Shown here piece by piece: positions 9,522 to 17,259 of a stretch of 33,344 nucleotides of DNA. This DNA is from Alphaproteobacteria bacterium. Lineage in GTDB: Bacteria > Pseudomonadota > Alphaproteobacteria > Rhizobiales > JAJFHR01. The notes beneath the pieces were generated by a model. The model searched no databases and was not told the DNA's origin. It saw only the letters and a program-made list of their open reading frames with translations. A program made the position numbers and the translations under genes. Position 1 is the stretch's first letter, and each line of letters starts with the position of its first letter. The DNA is taken from the NCBI GenBank assembly GCA_024278055.1, contig JAJRTY010000137.1, forward strand, positions 1 through 33,344, written 5' to 3'.

Positions 9522-9539
9522 TTGGCACATGCCTTGCTA
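9522..9539 (+). promoter_or_regulatory. Sigma-54 (RpoN) promoter of the ABC-transport operon
   Basis: TTGGCAC (9522-9528), 5 bp, then TTGCTA (9534-9539) match the sigma-54 consensus exactly. The invariant GG (9524-9525) and GC (9536-9537) dinucleotides have the required 12-bp register. The transcription start should be near 9549, some 54 bp before the binding-protein start codon. An NtrC-type activator gene lies immediately upstream, which strongly supports this as a real promoter. Confidence 0.88.
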
Positions 9540-9602
9540 TATAGTTAACGCGGACACATTCCGCAACTGACGAGCAATCAGCACAATGGGAGAATTATCG
9601 AG

Positions 9603-10949
9603 ATGAAAAACAAACAATACATGCGTGTGATTGGTGGGGCGTTATTCGCAGCACTCATATTGCCGTTTGGTGCAGCTTCGGCACAGGAAGGTACATTAAC
9701 AATTGTAACCTCTTATCCGCCAGACACTACAACAACTTTCAAAAAGGCTTTTGAAAAGAAGTACCCCGGCGTCAAAGTGGAAATGCTGAAAAAGAAAACC
9801 ACCGCGGGCATCAAATATCTGCAGGAAACTTCCGGCAACAACAAGTCAGACATGTTCTGGGCATCGGCCCCTGACGCTTTTGAAGTTCTCAAAGGTGATG
9901 ATCTGCTGGCGAAATATGAAGTTAAAATCAAAGGCATCCCGGAAAAAGTAGGCTCCTTCCCCATCAATGATCCTGATGGCTATTACAAAGGGTTTGCAGC
10001 TTCCGGCTATGGCATAATGTGGAACACGCGCTATCTCAAAGCCAAGAAACTTCCCGTTCCAAAAGAATGGGCGGACCTCAAAGACCCGGTCTACTTCGGC
10101 CATGTGGGTATGAGTGCGCCATCACGTTCAGGCACCACTCATCTGACTGTCGAAACCCTGATACAGGGCATAGGATGGGAAAAAGGCTGGGCTGAATGGA
10201 AAGCCATTGCCGGTAATTTCAAAACCGTCACAGCGCGTAGTTTCGGTGTCCCCGATGGCGTTAATTCAGGACAGTTCGGCGTTGGCATCGTTATCGATTT
10301 CTTCGGCCTGTCTTCAAAGGCGTCCGGCTTCCCGGTTGATTATGTCTATCCGACAATCACCACACTGGTGCCGGCTAATATTGCCATTGTAAAAAATGCC
10401 CCTAATGCAGAAGCCGCCTCCGCCTTCATCGAGTTCCTGCTATCAACCGAAGGTCAGGAGTTATTGCTTGATCCTAAAATCCGTCGCCTGCCGGTTAATC
10501 CCGACACCTATGCCAAGGCACCGGAAGGCTTTCCAAATCCGTTCAAGGATTCATCAATCGGTGCAGCGGTGAAATTTGATCTCGGCCTTTCCAAAGGCCG
10601 CTATAATGTCGTCAATTCTCTGTTTGACGTCATGATCACATACCGCATCGACGAACTTCGTGCCGCCACCAAGGCATTGCATGAAGCCAGAGCGGCAATG
10701 GCTGGTAAAACCAACCCTGACGCAGCCAAACTGATTGCAGAAGCACAAGCTCTGGTTGACAAGCTGCCTATCACCGAAGCCCGGGCAAGCGAGAAGGACT
10801 TTGCCGGAATCTTCAAAAAGAAACGCAAAAAAGCCACAACAAAAATCACTGGCCGTCAGGCAGAAGTGGAAGGCAAGTGGGATGATATGGTCAAGGCAAA
10901 CTATGCCAAGGCCGTTGAGCTTGCCAACAAAGCAAAGTCGATGCTGTAA
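9603..10949 (+). CDS. ABC transporter periplasmic solute-binding protein (AfuA/PgtC-like)
   Basis: This 448-residue protein has a signal peptide with probable cleavage after ASA at residue 27. It shares the same blocks as the sensor protein at 4781: TIVTSYPPDT, FWASAPDAFE, FPINDPDGYY, SGYGIMWNT, SAPSRSGTTHL and TARSFGVPDGV. A Lys-rich helical C-terminal extension of about 110 residues follows the binding domain (from FPNPF onward). Permease and ATPase genes follow, so this one delivers substrate to the transporter. The Shine-Dalgarno GGGAGA lies about 10 nt before the ATG. Automatic pipelines would probably call it an iron-binding protein, but AfuA relatives bind sugar phosphates and PgtC relates to phosphoglycerate, so an organic phosphate is at least as plausible. 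Expression should depend on sigma-54. Confidence 0.87.
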   Translation: MKNKQYMRVIGGALFAALILPFGAASAQEGTLTIVTSYPPDTTTTFKKAFEKKYPGVKVEMLKKKTTAGIKYLQETSGNNKSDMFWASAPDAFEVLKGDDLLAKYEVKIKGIPEKVGSFPINDPDGYYKGFAASGYGIMWNTRYLKAKKLPVPKEWADLKDPVYFGHVGMSAPSRSGTTHLTVETLIQGIGWEKGWAEWKAIAGNFKTVTARSFGVPDGVNSGQFGVGIVIDFFGLSSKASGFPVDYVYPTITTLVPANIAIVKNAPNAEAASAFIEFLLSTEGQELLLDPKIRRLPVNPDTYAKAPEGFPNPFKDSSIGAAVKFDLGLSKGRYNVVNSLFDVMITYRIDELRAATKALHEARAAMAGKTNPDAAKLIAEAQALVDKLPITEARASEKDFAGIFKKKRKKATTKITGRQAEVEGKWDDMVKANYAKAVELANKAKSML

Positions 10950-10978
10950 TCGATCAAGCTTTCTACTCATAATAAAAA

Positions 10979-11007
10979 ACCCGGTGCGCAGGATATGCGC
11001 ACCGGGT
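10979..11007 (+). other. Intercistronic hairpin between binding protein and permease
   Basis: ACCCGGTGCGCA (10979-10990), loop GGATA, then TGCGCACCGGGT (10996-11007) form a perfect 12-bp stem. On the plus strand it is followed by an A-rich run, not a T-tract, so it is not an ordinary terminator for this operon. It probably protects the 3' end of the binding-protein mRNA and lowers permease expression, as known for other binding-protein operons. On the minus strand the stem would be followed by a T run. Confidence 0.75.
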
Positions 11008-11041
11008 GAAAAAACTCACAAACAGGGGTAGGGGTACCGCC

Positions 11042-12757
11042 ATGTCGGTCTTTTCAACAAGTCAGCGCGGCCCGGCATTTGCCGGAATTTTAATCGCGAT
11101 ATTACTGGCGCTTTTTCTGGTTATTCCCGTACTCAAGGTCATCTATGTTGCATTTCTTGATGCCAACACCGGTGAGCTTACTTTTATCAATTTTGTTGAT
11201 TTCTTTCAGTCTTCGCTTTTCCGCGAAAGTTTTTACAACTCCTTTTACGTCTCGGCCATGTCGGTTGTCTTTGCCTCAATGATAGCCCTGCCACTGTCTT
11301 ATTTCACCACCCGTTTCAATTTTTCCGGCGCCGTCATCATCCAGACGCTTGGCTTCATCCCCTTGATTATGCCGCCCTTTGTTGGTGCCGTTGCGATGAA
11401 ACTGCTGTTTGGCAGCAATGGTTCGATCAACCTGCTGCTGGAGGACTGGTTTGGCATCAACATCCCCTTTATGGAGGGGCTTAACGGCGTCATTTTAGTA
11501 CAAAGCATCCACTATTTCCCCTTCATTTTAATCAATCTGTCGGCCGCCCTCAATAATATTGACCGCTCAATGGAAGAAGCCGCTCAAAATCTTGGCTCAC
11601 GCGGACTGCGCATGTTCCGGCGCATTGTTTTTCCTTTAGCCCTGCCCGGATACATCGCCGGCGCAGCACTCGTTTTCATCAAGGTCTTTGATGACCTCGG
11701 CACGCCCCTGTTGCTCGATGTCAACAAGATGCTGGCACCGCAGGCTTATTTGCGCATTTCATCCATCGGCATCTCAGACCCCATGGGCTATGTGATTTCG
11801 GTTATCCTGATTGTTTTTTCCATATTGTCTTTGTACATCTCGCTTGCTGCCATGAAGGGCCGCGATTATGCCACCGCACAAAAAGGCGGTGGCGGCCTGT
11901 CCAAGCGCGACCTGAAGAGCTGGGAGAAAGTCGGCTGTTACACCGTCGTCCTGTTTATTCTGGCCGTCGTCCTGTCGCCGCATCTGGGCCTGTTGCTCTT
12001 GTCTTTCGGCACAGTATGGTCATTCGCCGTACTGCCGGACGCCTACACATTTGCGCATTATGTCAAAGTGGCCAGCGAAGCCACGCAATATATTTACAAC
12101 ACCTTGATCTATGCCGGTATTGCTGCCACCGTTGATGTCATCCTGGGCACAGCCATCGCCTATATCGTCTACAGAACCGATCTAATCGGGCGCAAATGGC
12201 TTGATTACGGTGCAACGGCTGCTCTGGCCATCCCCGGCGTCGTGCTCGGCATCGGCTACTTGCGCACTTTCTATGAATTCAATGTTCCCATCATCGACAA
12301 GCCACTGGCAACATGGTGGGTAATCATCGTCATCGCCTTGACTGTGCGCCGCCTGCCCTATGCCCTGCGCGCCTGTGTTGCCGCCATTCAACAGGTCTCG
12401 GTCATGCTGGAAGAATCTGCTGAAAACCTCGGCGCCACCAAACGCCGCACCGTCTGGCGCATTGTCGTGCCGCTGATGAGTGGCGGCATTCTCGCGGGCT
12501 TTGTCACCAGTTTTGCCACCGCAGCCGTTGAGCTGTCGGCTACCATCATGCTGGTGTCACAGGAATCCGATGCCCCGCTCGCCTTTGGCATATACGAATT
12601 CATGCAATCAGCTTCCGGCCGCGGCCCCGGTGCAGCGCTTGGAATGATCGCTGTTGTTCTGGTCGGGCTGGGCACCTATTTTTCACACAAGATTATTGAG
12701 CGGACCGAGAAAAACCGCACCGCATCCAAGCCTGTAATTGAGGAGGCCACCACATGA
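11042..12757 (+). CDS. Fused two-domain ABC transporter permease (FbpB/AfuB-like)
   Basis: The 571-residue inner-membrane protein contains two binding-protein-dependent permease domains in one chain, about 12 helices in all. Each half has the cytoplasmic EAA loop that docks to the ATPase: EEAAQNLGSRGLRMFRRI in the first and EESAENLGATKRRTVWRI in the second. The two-in-one layout is usual for the Fe3+/sugar-phosphate/2-aminoethylphosphonate class. An upstream GTG at 11006 would add 12 residues but overlaps the intercistronic hairpin, so the ATG at 11042, preceded by GGGGTAGGGG, is preferred. Its stop overlaps the ATPase start (ATGA at 12754). Confidence 0.9.
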   Translation: MSVFSTSQRGPAFAGILIAILLALFLVIPVLKVIYVAFLDANTGELTFINFVDFFQSSLFRESFYNSFYVSAMSVVFASMIALPLSYFTTRFNFSGAVIIQTLGFIPLIMPPFVGAVAMKLLFGSNGSINLLLEDWFGINIPFMEGLNGVILVQSIHYFPFILINLSAALNNIDRSMEEAAQNLGSRGLRMFRRIVFPLALPGYIAGAALVFIKVFDDLGTPLLLDVNKMLAPQAYLRISSIGISDPMGYVISVILIVFSILSLYISLAAMKGRDYATAQKGGGGLSKRDLKSWEKVGCYTVVLFILAVVLSPHLGLLLLSFGTVWSFAVLPDAYTFAHYVKVASEATQYIYNTLIYAGIAATVDVILGTAIAYIVYRTDLIGRKWLDYGATAALAIPGVVLGIGYLRTFYEFNVPIIDKPLATWWVIIVIALTVRRLPYALRACVAAIQQVSVMLEESAENLGATKRRTVWRIVVPLMSGGILAGFVTSFATAAVELSATIMLVSQESDAPLAFGIYEFMQSASGRGPGAALGMIAVVLVGLGTYFSHKIIERTEKNRTASKPVIEEATT

Positions 12758-13839
12758 GTACGCAACCCCGCGAAAGCTCGGAAATTATCATTGAAAACCT
12801 GTCGCTTTCCTTCGGCACCACCGAAGTGCTCAAAGGCATTGATCTGGTTATTAAACCGGGTGAATTCTTCTCATTTCTAGGACCGTCGGGTTCAGGCAAA
12901 TCAACCTTGCTGCGCGCCATTGCCGGTTTTGGCCCAACGCCTGAGGGCCGAATTCTGATTAGCGGTGAAGACATTGCCAGATTGCCACCATGGGAGCGCA
13001 ATGTCGGCATGGTGTTTCAATCCTACGCCCTGTGGCCGCATATGAGCGTTGCCAAAAATGTAGCCTTCGGCCTCGAGGAACGAAAAGTCCCTCAAGCCGA
13101 AATCGACGTACGCGTCAAACAGGCGCTTGATCTGGTTGATCTGGCTGATTATGCCCACCGCCGTCCATCACAATTATCCGGCGGCCAGCAACAACGTGTG
13201 GCACTCGCCCGCACCATCATTATTGAACCGCGCGTATTATTACTGGATGAGCCCCTGTCCAATCTCGATGCCAATTTACGCATTCAGATGCGCCGCGACA
13301 TCCTGGCATTGCAGCGCAAACTGAACCTCACAACGATTTTTGTCACCCATGACCAGGAAGAAGCCAATACCACCTCTGATCGCATGGCAGTATTGAACAA
13401 CGGCATATTGCAGCAGGTTGGTTCACCCATCGATCTCTATGATGCACCCGCCAATACATTCGTGGCAAGCTTTCTGGGCACCGCCAACATCCTCAAGGGT
13501 GAGTTGAAAAAAAGCGGCAAATCCAGTGCGTTTATATCGCAAAAAGGAATGGAAATTCCGATCACCAAACCATTGGAAAACACCTCCGCCATTGCCATAC
13601 GCCCACAGAACATTCATCTCCAGCCTCCCGGCAAAAAGAAAACTGCCAACAGTTTTGATTTTAAAGGAGTTGTCAGCGAAGTCGAATTTCTTGGCGAAAC
13701 CCTGCGCTACAGCGTCACTGTCGGCAATGAATCCATCCTGGTTGACCATTCCCACCGGCCCGGAGACATTATTTTCTCCGTTTCTGAGGAAGTGAACGTG
13801 GTGTTTGCAGAGGATCAGTTCGTGATGCTTCAGGCATAG
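12754..13839 (+). CDS. ABC transporter ATP-binding protein
   Basis: This 361-residue ATPase energises the permease encoded just upstream, with which it overlaps by 4 bp. All nucleotide-binding motifs are present: Walker A GPSGSGKST, Q-loop VFQSYALWPHMSV, signature LSGGQQQRVALAR, Walker B VLLLDEPLSNLD and switch His in THDQEEA. A C-terminal TOBE-like domain (from about residue 245) is typical of importers of the CUT1/Fe3+/polyamine group. It is the last gene of the sigma-54-controlled transport operon; the next gene starts 143 bp later with its own strong ribosome binding site. Confidence 0.93.
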   Translation: MSTQPRESSEIIIENLSLSFGTTEVLKGIDLVIKPGEFFSFLGPSGSGKSTLLRAIAGFGPTPEGRILISGEDIARLPPWERNVGMVFQSYALWPHMSVAKNVAFGLEERKVPQAEIDVRVKQALDLVDLADYAHRRPSQLSGGQQQRVALARTIIIEPRVLLLDEPLSNLDANLRIQMRRDILALQRKLNLTTIFVTHDQEEANTTSDRMAVLNNGILQQVGSPIDLYDAPANTFVASFLGTANILKGELKKSGKSSAFISQKGMEIPITKPLENTSAIAIRPQNIHLQPPGKKKTANSFDFKGVVSEVEFLGETLRYSVTVGNESILVDHSHRPGDIIFSVSEEVNVVFAEDQFVMLQA

Positions 13840-13982
13840 TTTCTTCGAATTCCAAATTATTTCCGCAAAAAATTATCATGGGCCTTGCCTTCTGGCCTGC
13901 GCCGTGGAACCATACAATCCTATCGACAGCCCCGGATTGAGGGGACGGTGACCTCTCATCTATAAACCGTTGGGAGGAAGTT

Positions 13983-16031
13983 ATGGGTAACGAAGGCGCT
14001 AGACCAAGCGGCCCTCGGTGCATCGCACTAATAGGGCCATATTTAAGCGGTAAAACCACACTTTTAGAATCAATTTTAGCTCGCACAGGCGCTGTCAATC
14101 GACAGGGCAAGGTTTCCGATGGCAATACCATTGGGGATGCATCGCCCGAAGCGCGTACGCACGGCATGAGCGTCGAGCTCAATGTTGCCTCTATAGATTA
14201 CCACGGCGAACAATACACATTTATTGACTGTCCCGGTTCGATTGAATTTTTGCAGGAACAAATACCGGCCCTGCCAGCCGTTGATGCAGCCATTGTGGTC
14301 TGTGAGCCTGATGACAAGAAAATACCGGCATTACAGCTGATTTTAAAGCAGCTTGATGAGTTGGGAATCCCACGCATTTTATTCCTCAACAAAATCGATA
14401 AAACCGAAATACGGGTACGCGACCTCCTCAGCACCCTGCAACCGGCAAGTGAAAAACCGCTTGTTTTGCGCCAGATACCAATCTGGGAAGACAATGTTGT
14501 TACCGGCTGTGTTGATCTCGCACTCGAGCGTGCCTTTGTCTATCGCAAACATGCCCAAAGTGAAGTAATTGACCTGCCCGATGGCCTGCTCGATCGCAAG
14601 GGCGAAGCGCGTTATTCCATGCTCGAGCAACTGGCTGATTATGATGATGAACTGATGGAAGCCCTGCTCGAAGACATTGAACCCGCCCAGGACCACGTGT
14701 TTGGTGATCTTGCCCAGGAATTACGCAACGGTCAGATTTGCCCGGTCTTGTTAGGCTCGGCTGAAAACGGCAACGGTATTCGCCGCCTGCTCAAGGCCAT
14801 TCGCCATGAAGTACCAACGGTGGAGGATACCGCCGAGCGGCTGAGTGTGAGCGAGGGCGAGTGTGTTGCGCAAATTCTCAAAACCTATCACACCACCCAT
14901 GGCGGCAAACTGTCCCTGGTGCGAGTTCTGACAGGTGAGCTGAAAGATGGCACGATTCTGTATAACAGCGGTGGCAACAATGAGCGTATTTCGGGCGTTT
15001 TTACCCTGCTGGGTCAAGAGCCTTCCAAAGTGTCACGCGCCATCGCCGGCGATACAGTGGCCCTGGGACGTATGGAGAGCTTTCAGACCGGTGAAACCTT
15101 AACCAGCATCAAGTGTGAATGCGAACAGGTTGCCCCCCTTGAAAGCCTGACCCCGGTCTATGGTTTGGCCGTCAGTGCAGTGGAGCGCAATGACGAGGTA
15201 AAACTCACCGGTGCCATTGCCAAGATTATTGAGGAAGACCCTTCCATCAAACTGGTCCACAGTCCCGACACCAATGAAATGGTGGTCTGGGGTCAGGGCG
15301 AGATGCACCTGCGGGTAACGCTGGAGCGTCTGGAAGGAAAGTACGGTATTGCTGCAAAAACACTGCGGCGTAAAATTCCATATAAGGAGACCATTCGTAA
15401 ATCCATCACTGTTCGCGGCCGCCACAAAAAACAAAGCGGCGGACATGGGCAGTTTGGTGATGTGGAGGTGGAGATCAAACCATTACCGCGCGGCTCCGGC
15501 TTCGATTTCAGTCAGTCAATTACCGGTGGCGTCGTGCCAAAGCAATATATTCCCGCTGTTGAAAACGGCATCAAGGAATATCTGGCGCAGGGACCGTTAG
15601 GTTTCCCGGTGGTTGATCTTTCTGCAAAACTGATTGATGGCTCCTATCATGCCGTCGATTCGTCAGAGCAGGCTTTCAAGACCGCAGGCAGAATAGCCAT
15701 GGCCGAAGGCCTGCCGAAATGTTCGCCGGTATTGCTCGAGCCGGTCCTGTCAATTTCCTTTAATGTTCCTAATGATGCAACGGCGAAAATAAACGCGATT
15801 ATTTCCAGCCGTCGCGGCCAGATACTAGGTTTTGATGCCAGACCCGGATGGCCGGGATGGGATGTGGTCAACGCACATTTACCGGAAACCGAAATCCAGG
15901 ACATTATTGTCGAAGTGCGCTCAGCCACCGCCGGTGTTGGCACATTTACCTACGAGTTCGATCATTTATCCGAACTGACCGGGAAACTTGCCGAACAGGT
16001 CTTGTCTGAAAGCAAAGCCCAGGCAGCCTGA
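13983..16031 (+). CDS. EF-G-like translational GTPase with altered catalytic motif
   Basis: This 682-residue protein has the full EF-G architecture: GTPase domain, domain II, and domains III-V (domain IV with SGGHGQFGDVEVEI and VDSSEQAF). The P-loop GPYLSGKTTL and the G4 motif NKID are intact. G3 reads DCPGS (82-86) instead of DTPGH, so the histidine that activates water in translational GTPases is Ser86. Switch I reads HGMSVE instead of RGITI. These changes mark it as a paralogue, not the main fusA product, and there are no ribosomal-protein genes nearby. GGGAGGAAG stands just before the ATG. It could slow or regulate translation or serve a stress role; this is not known. The link to the transport operon is positional only. 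Confidence 0.82.
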   Translation: MGNEGARPSGPRCIALIGPYLSGKTTLLESILARTGAVNRQGKVSDGNTIGDASPEARTHGMSVELNVASIDYHGEQYTFIDCPGSIEFLQEQIPALPAVDAAIVVCEPDDKKIPALQLILKQLDELGIPRILFLNKIDKTEIRVRDLLSTLQPASEKPLVLRQIPIWEDNVVTGCVDLALERAFVYRKHAQSEVIDLPDGLLDRKGEARYSMLEQLADYDDELMEALLEDIEPAQDHVFGDLAQELRNGQICPVLLGSAENGNGIRRLLKAIRHEVPTVEDTAERLSVSEGECVAQILKTYHTTHGGKLSLVRVLTGELKDGTILYNSGGNNERISGVFTLLGQEPSKVSRAIAGDTVALGRMESFQTGETLTSIKCECEQVAPLESLTPVYGLAVSAVERNDEVKLTGAIAKIIEEDPSIKLVHSPDTNEMVVWGQGEMHLRVTLERLEGKYGIAAKTLRRKIPYKETIRKSITVRGRHKKQSGGHGQFGDVEVEIKPLPRGSGFDFSQSITGGVVPKQYIPAVENGIKEYLAQGPLGFPVVDLSAKLIDGSYHAVDSSEQAFKTAGRIAMAEGLPKCSPVLLEPVLSISFNVPNDATAKINAIISSRRGQILGFDARPGWPGWDVVNAHLPETEIQDIIVEVRSATAGVGTFTYEFDHLSELTGKLAEQVLSESKAQAA

Positions 16032-16050
16032 TTAATTTCTTTCAAATTGA

Positions 16051-16080
16051 ACAACCTGCACTCTTTTGAGTGCGGGTTGT
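16051..16080 (+). terminator. Strong hairpin after the EF-G-like gene
   Basis: ACAACC-T-GCACTC (16051-16063), loop TTTT, and GAGTGC-G-GGTTGT (16068-16080) make a 13-bp stem with one T-G wobble. It stands 20 bp after the stop codon. There is no T-tract behind it, so it may act as a Rho-assisted terminator or an mRNA 3' end stabiliser. Confidence 0.55.
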
Positions 16081-16117
16081 ATCGTGCGTGAACGGTTTAT
16101 TCTCGCAAGGACGTGAA

Positions 16118-16146
16118 TTGTAGTTGTTTGGTAATGCCATTATATC
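16118..16146 (+). promoter_or_regulatory. Possible sigma-70 promoter of msrP
   Basis: TTGTAG (16118-16123) and TATATC (16141-16146) with a 17-bp spacer lie about 50 bp upstream of the msrP start and after the hairpin at 16051. The hexamers are imperfect, so this is tentative. Confidence 0.35.
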
Positions 16147-16198
16147 AAAATGACTAAAATCCTGGGATGGACAATTTATAGAGCTATGGAGGTCCGAC

Positions 16199-17167
16199 AT
16201 GCTGATTAAACGTAACAAAGGCTGGGAGTTGCCAGAACATATGGCAACACCCGAAGATGTATTCTTGAACCGCCGCACATTTATGGCTGGCGCCGGAACA
16301 GCTGCGGCAGGTATTGGACTGGGCATTGCCCCTTCTTCTTTATGGGCCGGACAGGATGATGATCCGACCAGAGACCTCTATCCTGCCAAACGTAATGATA
16401 AATACAAGCTCATACGCCCGATTACCCCTGAAAAAATCAATAACACTTACAACAACTTCTATGAATTCGGCTCCCACAAAAGCATATCCAAAGCTGCCCA
16501 GGCACTGCAGACACGGCCGTGGGAAATTACCATCGACGGTGAAGTTGAAAACTCGTTCAAGATTTCCATTGATGATCTGATCCGCAAAATGACCCTGGAA
16601 GAACGGCTTTATCGCCTCAGGTGTGTGGAAGCCTGGTCAATGACCATTCCGTGGACCGGCTTTGCCATGAAGGATCTGGTCGATCTTGCCAAACCTCTGT
16701 CATCAGCAAAATATGTGCGCATGGAAACTTTTCTCAACCCGGAAGTTGCCACCGGGCAAAAACAGGGCTGGTATCCGTGGCCCTATGTGGAAGGCCTGAC
16801 CATGGCCGAAGCCACCAATGAACTTACCATGATGGTAACCGGTGCCTATGGCAAACCGGCAGCCAAACAATATGGTGCTCCTTTGCGGCTGATTGTGCCG
16901 TGGAAATACGGCTTCAAGTCCATCAAATCAATCGTCAAATTCACCTTTACGTCAAAACGCCCGCTGGGGCTGTGGCAAAACATCCAGGGCCGTGAGTATG
17001 GCTTCTGGGCCAACGTCAACCCCAAAGTAAATCACCGCCGCTGGTCCCAGGCGACAGAACGTGTTCTGGGCGAAAACAAGCGCATCCCGACGCTGTTGTT
17101 CAATGGCTACAGTGAACAGGTGGCAGATATGTATAAGGATATGGGCACCGAAAAACTGTTCTATTAG
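16199..17167 (+). CDS. msrP: Protein-methionine-sulfoxide reductase catalytic subunit MsrP (YedY)
   Basis: This 322-residue periplasmic molybdoenzyme repairs oxidised methionine in envelope proteins. The N-terminus has the twin-arginine export motif NRRTFMAGAG followed by a hydrophobic Ala/Gly stretch and a Trp-Ala-Gly cleavage region. The oxidoreductase molybdopterin domain follows. The Mo-ligand cysteine is C142 in RCVEAWSM, and further family blocks are IPWTGFAM, QYGAPLRLIVPWKYGFKSIKS and NVNPKVNHRRWSQATER. The strong GGAGG 5 nt upstream supports the start. The membrane haem partner gene msrQ, usually adjacent, is not present in this window; a PhzF gene follows instead, 92 bp downstream. 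Confidence 0.93.
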   Translation: MLIKRNKGWELPEHMATPEDVFLNRRTFMAGAGTAAAGIGLGIAPSSLWAGQDDDPTRDLYPAKRNDKYKLIRPITPEKINNTYNNFYEFGSHKSISKAAQALQTRPWEITIDGEVENSFKISIDDLIRKMTLEERLYRLRCVEAWSMTIPWTGFAMKDLVDLAKPLSSAKYVRMETFLNPEVATGQKQGWYPWPYVEGLTMAEATNELTMMVTGAYGKPAAKQYGAPLRLIVPWKYGFKSIKSIVKFTFTSKRPLGLWQNIQGREYGFWANVNPKVNHRRWSQATERVLGENKRIPTLLFNGYSEQVADMYKDMGTEKLFY

Positions 17168-17259
17168 AGCACTTCTCGATCATATTGACGATAGATTTGC
17201 TCCATCACACAGTAAAGCTGTAGCCGTTTCCACCAGTTTGATTTTTCCAGGGGCAGCAG

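Noticed and set aside
11006..11041. GTG start for the permease at 11006
   Set aside because: It lies inside the 12-bp hairpin arm, adds non-hydrophobic residues and has no free ribosome binding site; the ATG at 11042 is better.
9603..13839. Assignment as a ferric-iron transporter
   Set aside because: The class includes Fe3+, sugar-phosphate, phosphoglycerate-related and aminoethylphosphonate systems; the sensor trio and the absence of any Fur-like box before the operon do not favour iron. The substrate is left open.
13925..13965. Possible mini-ykkC (guanidine-II) riboswitch before the EF-G-like gene
   Set aside because: Only one ACGG loop-like element occurs, in a weak stem; the class needs two tandem hairpins with ACGR loops, and the downstream gene is not of the expected type.
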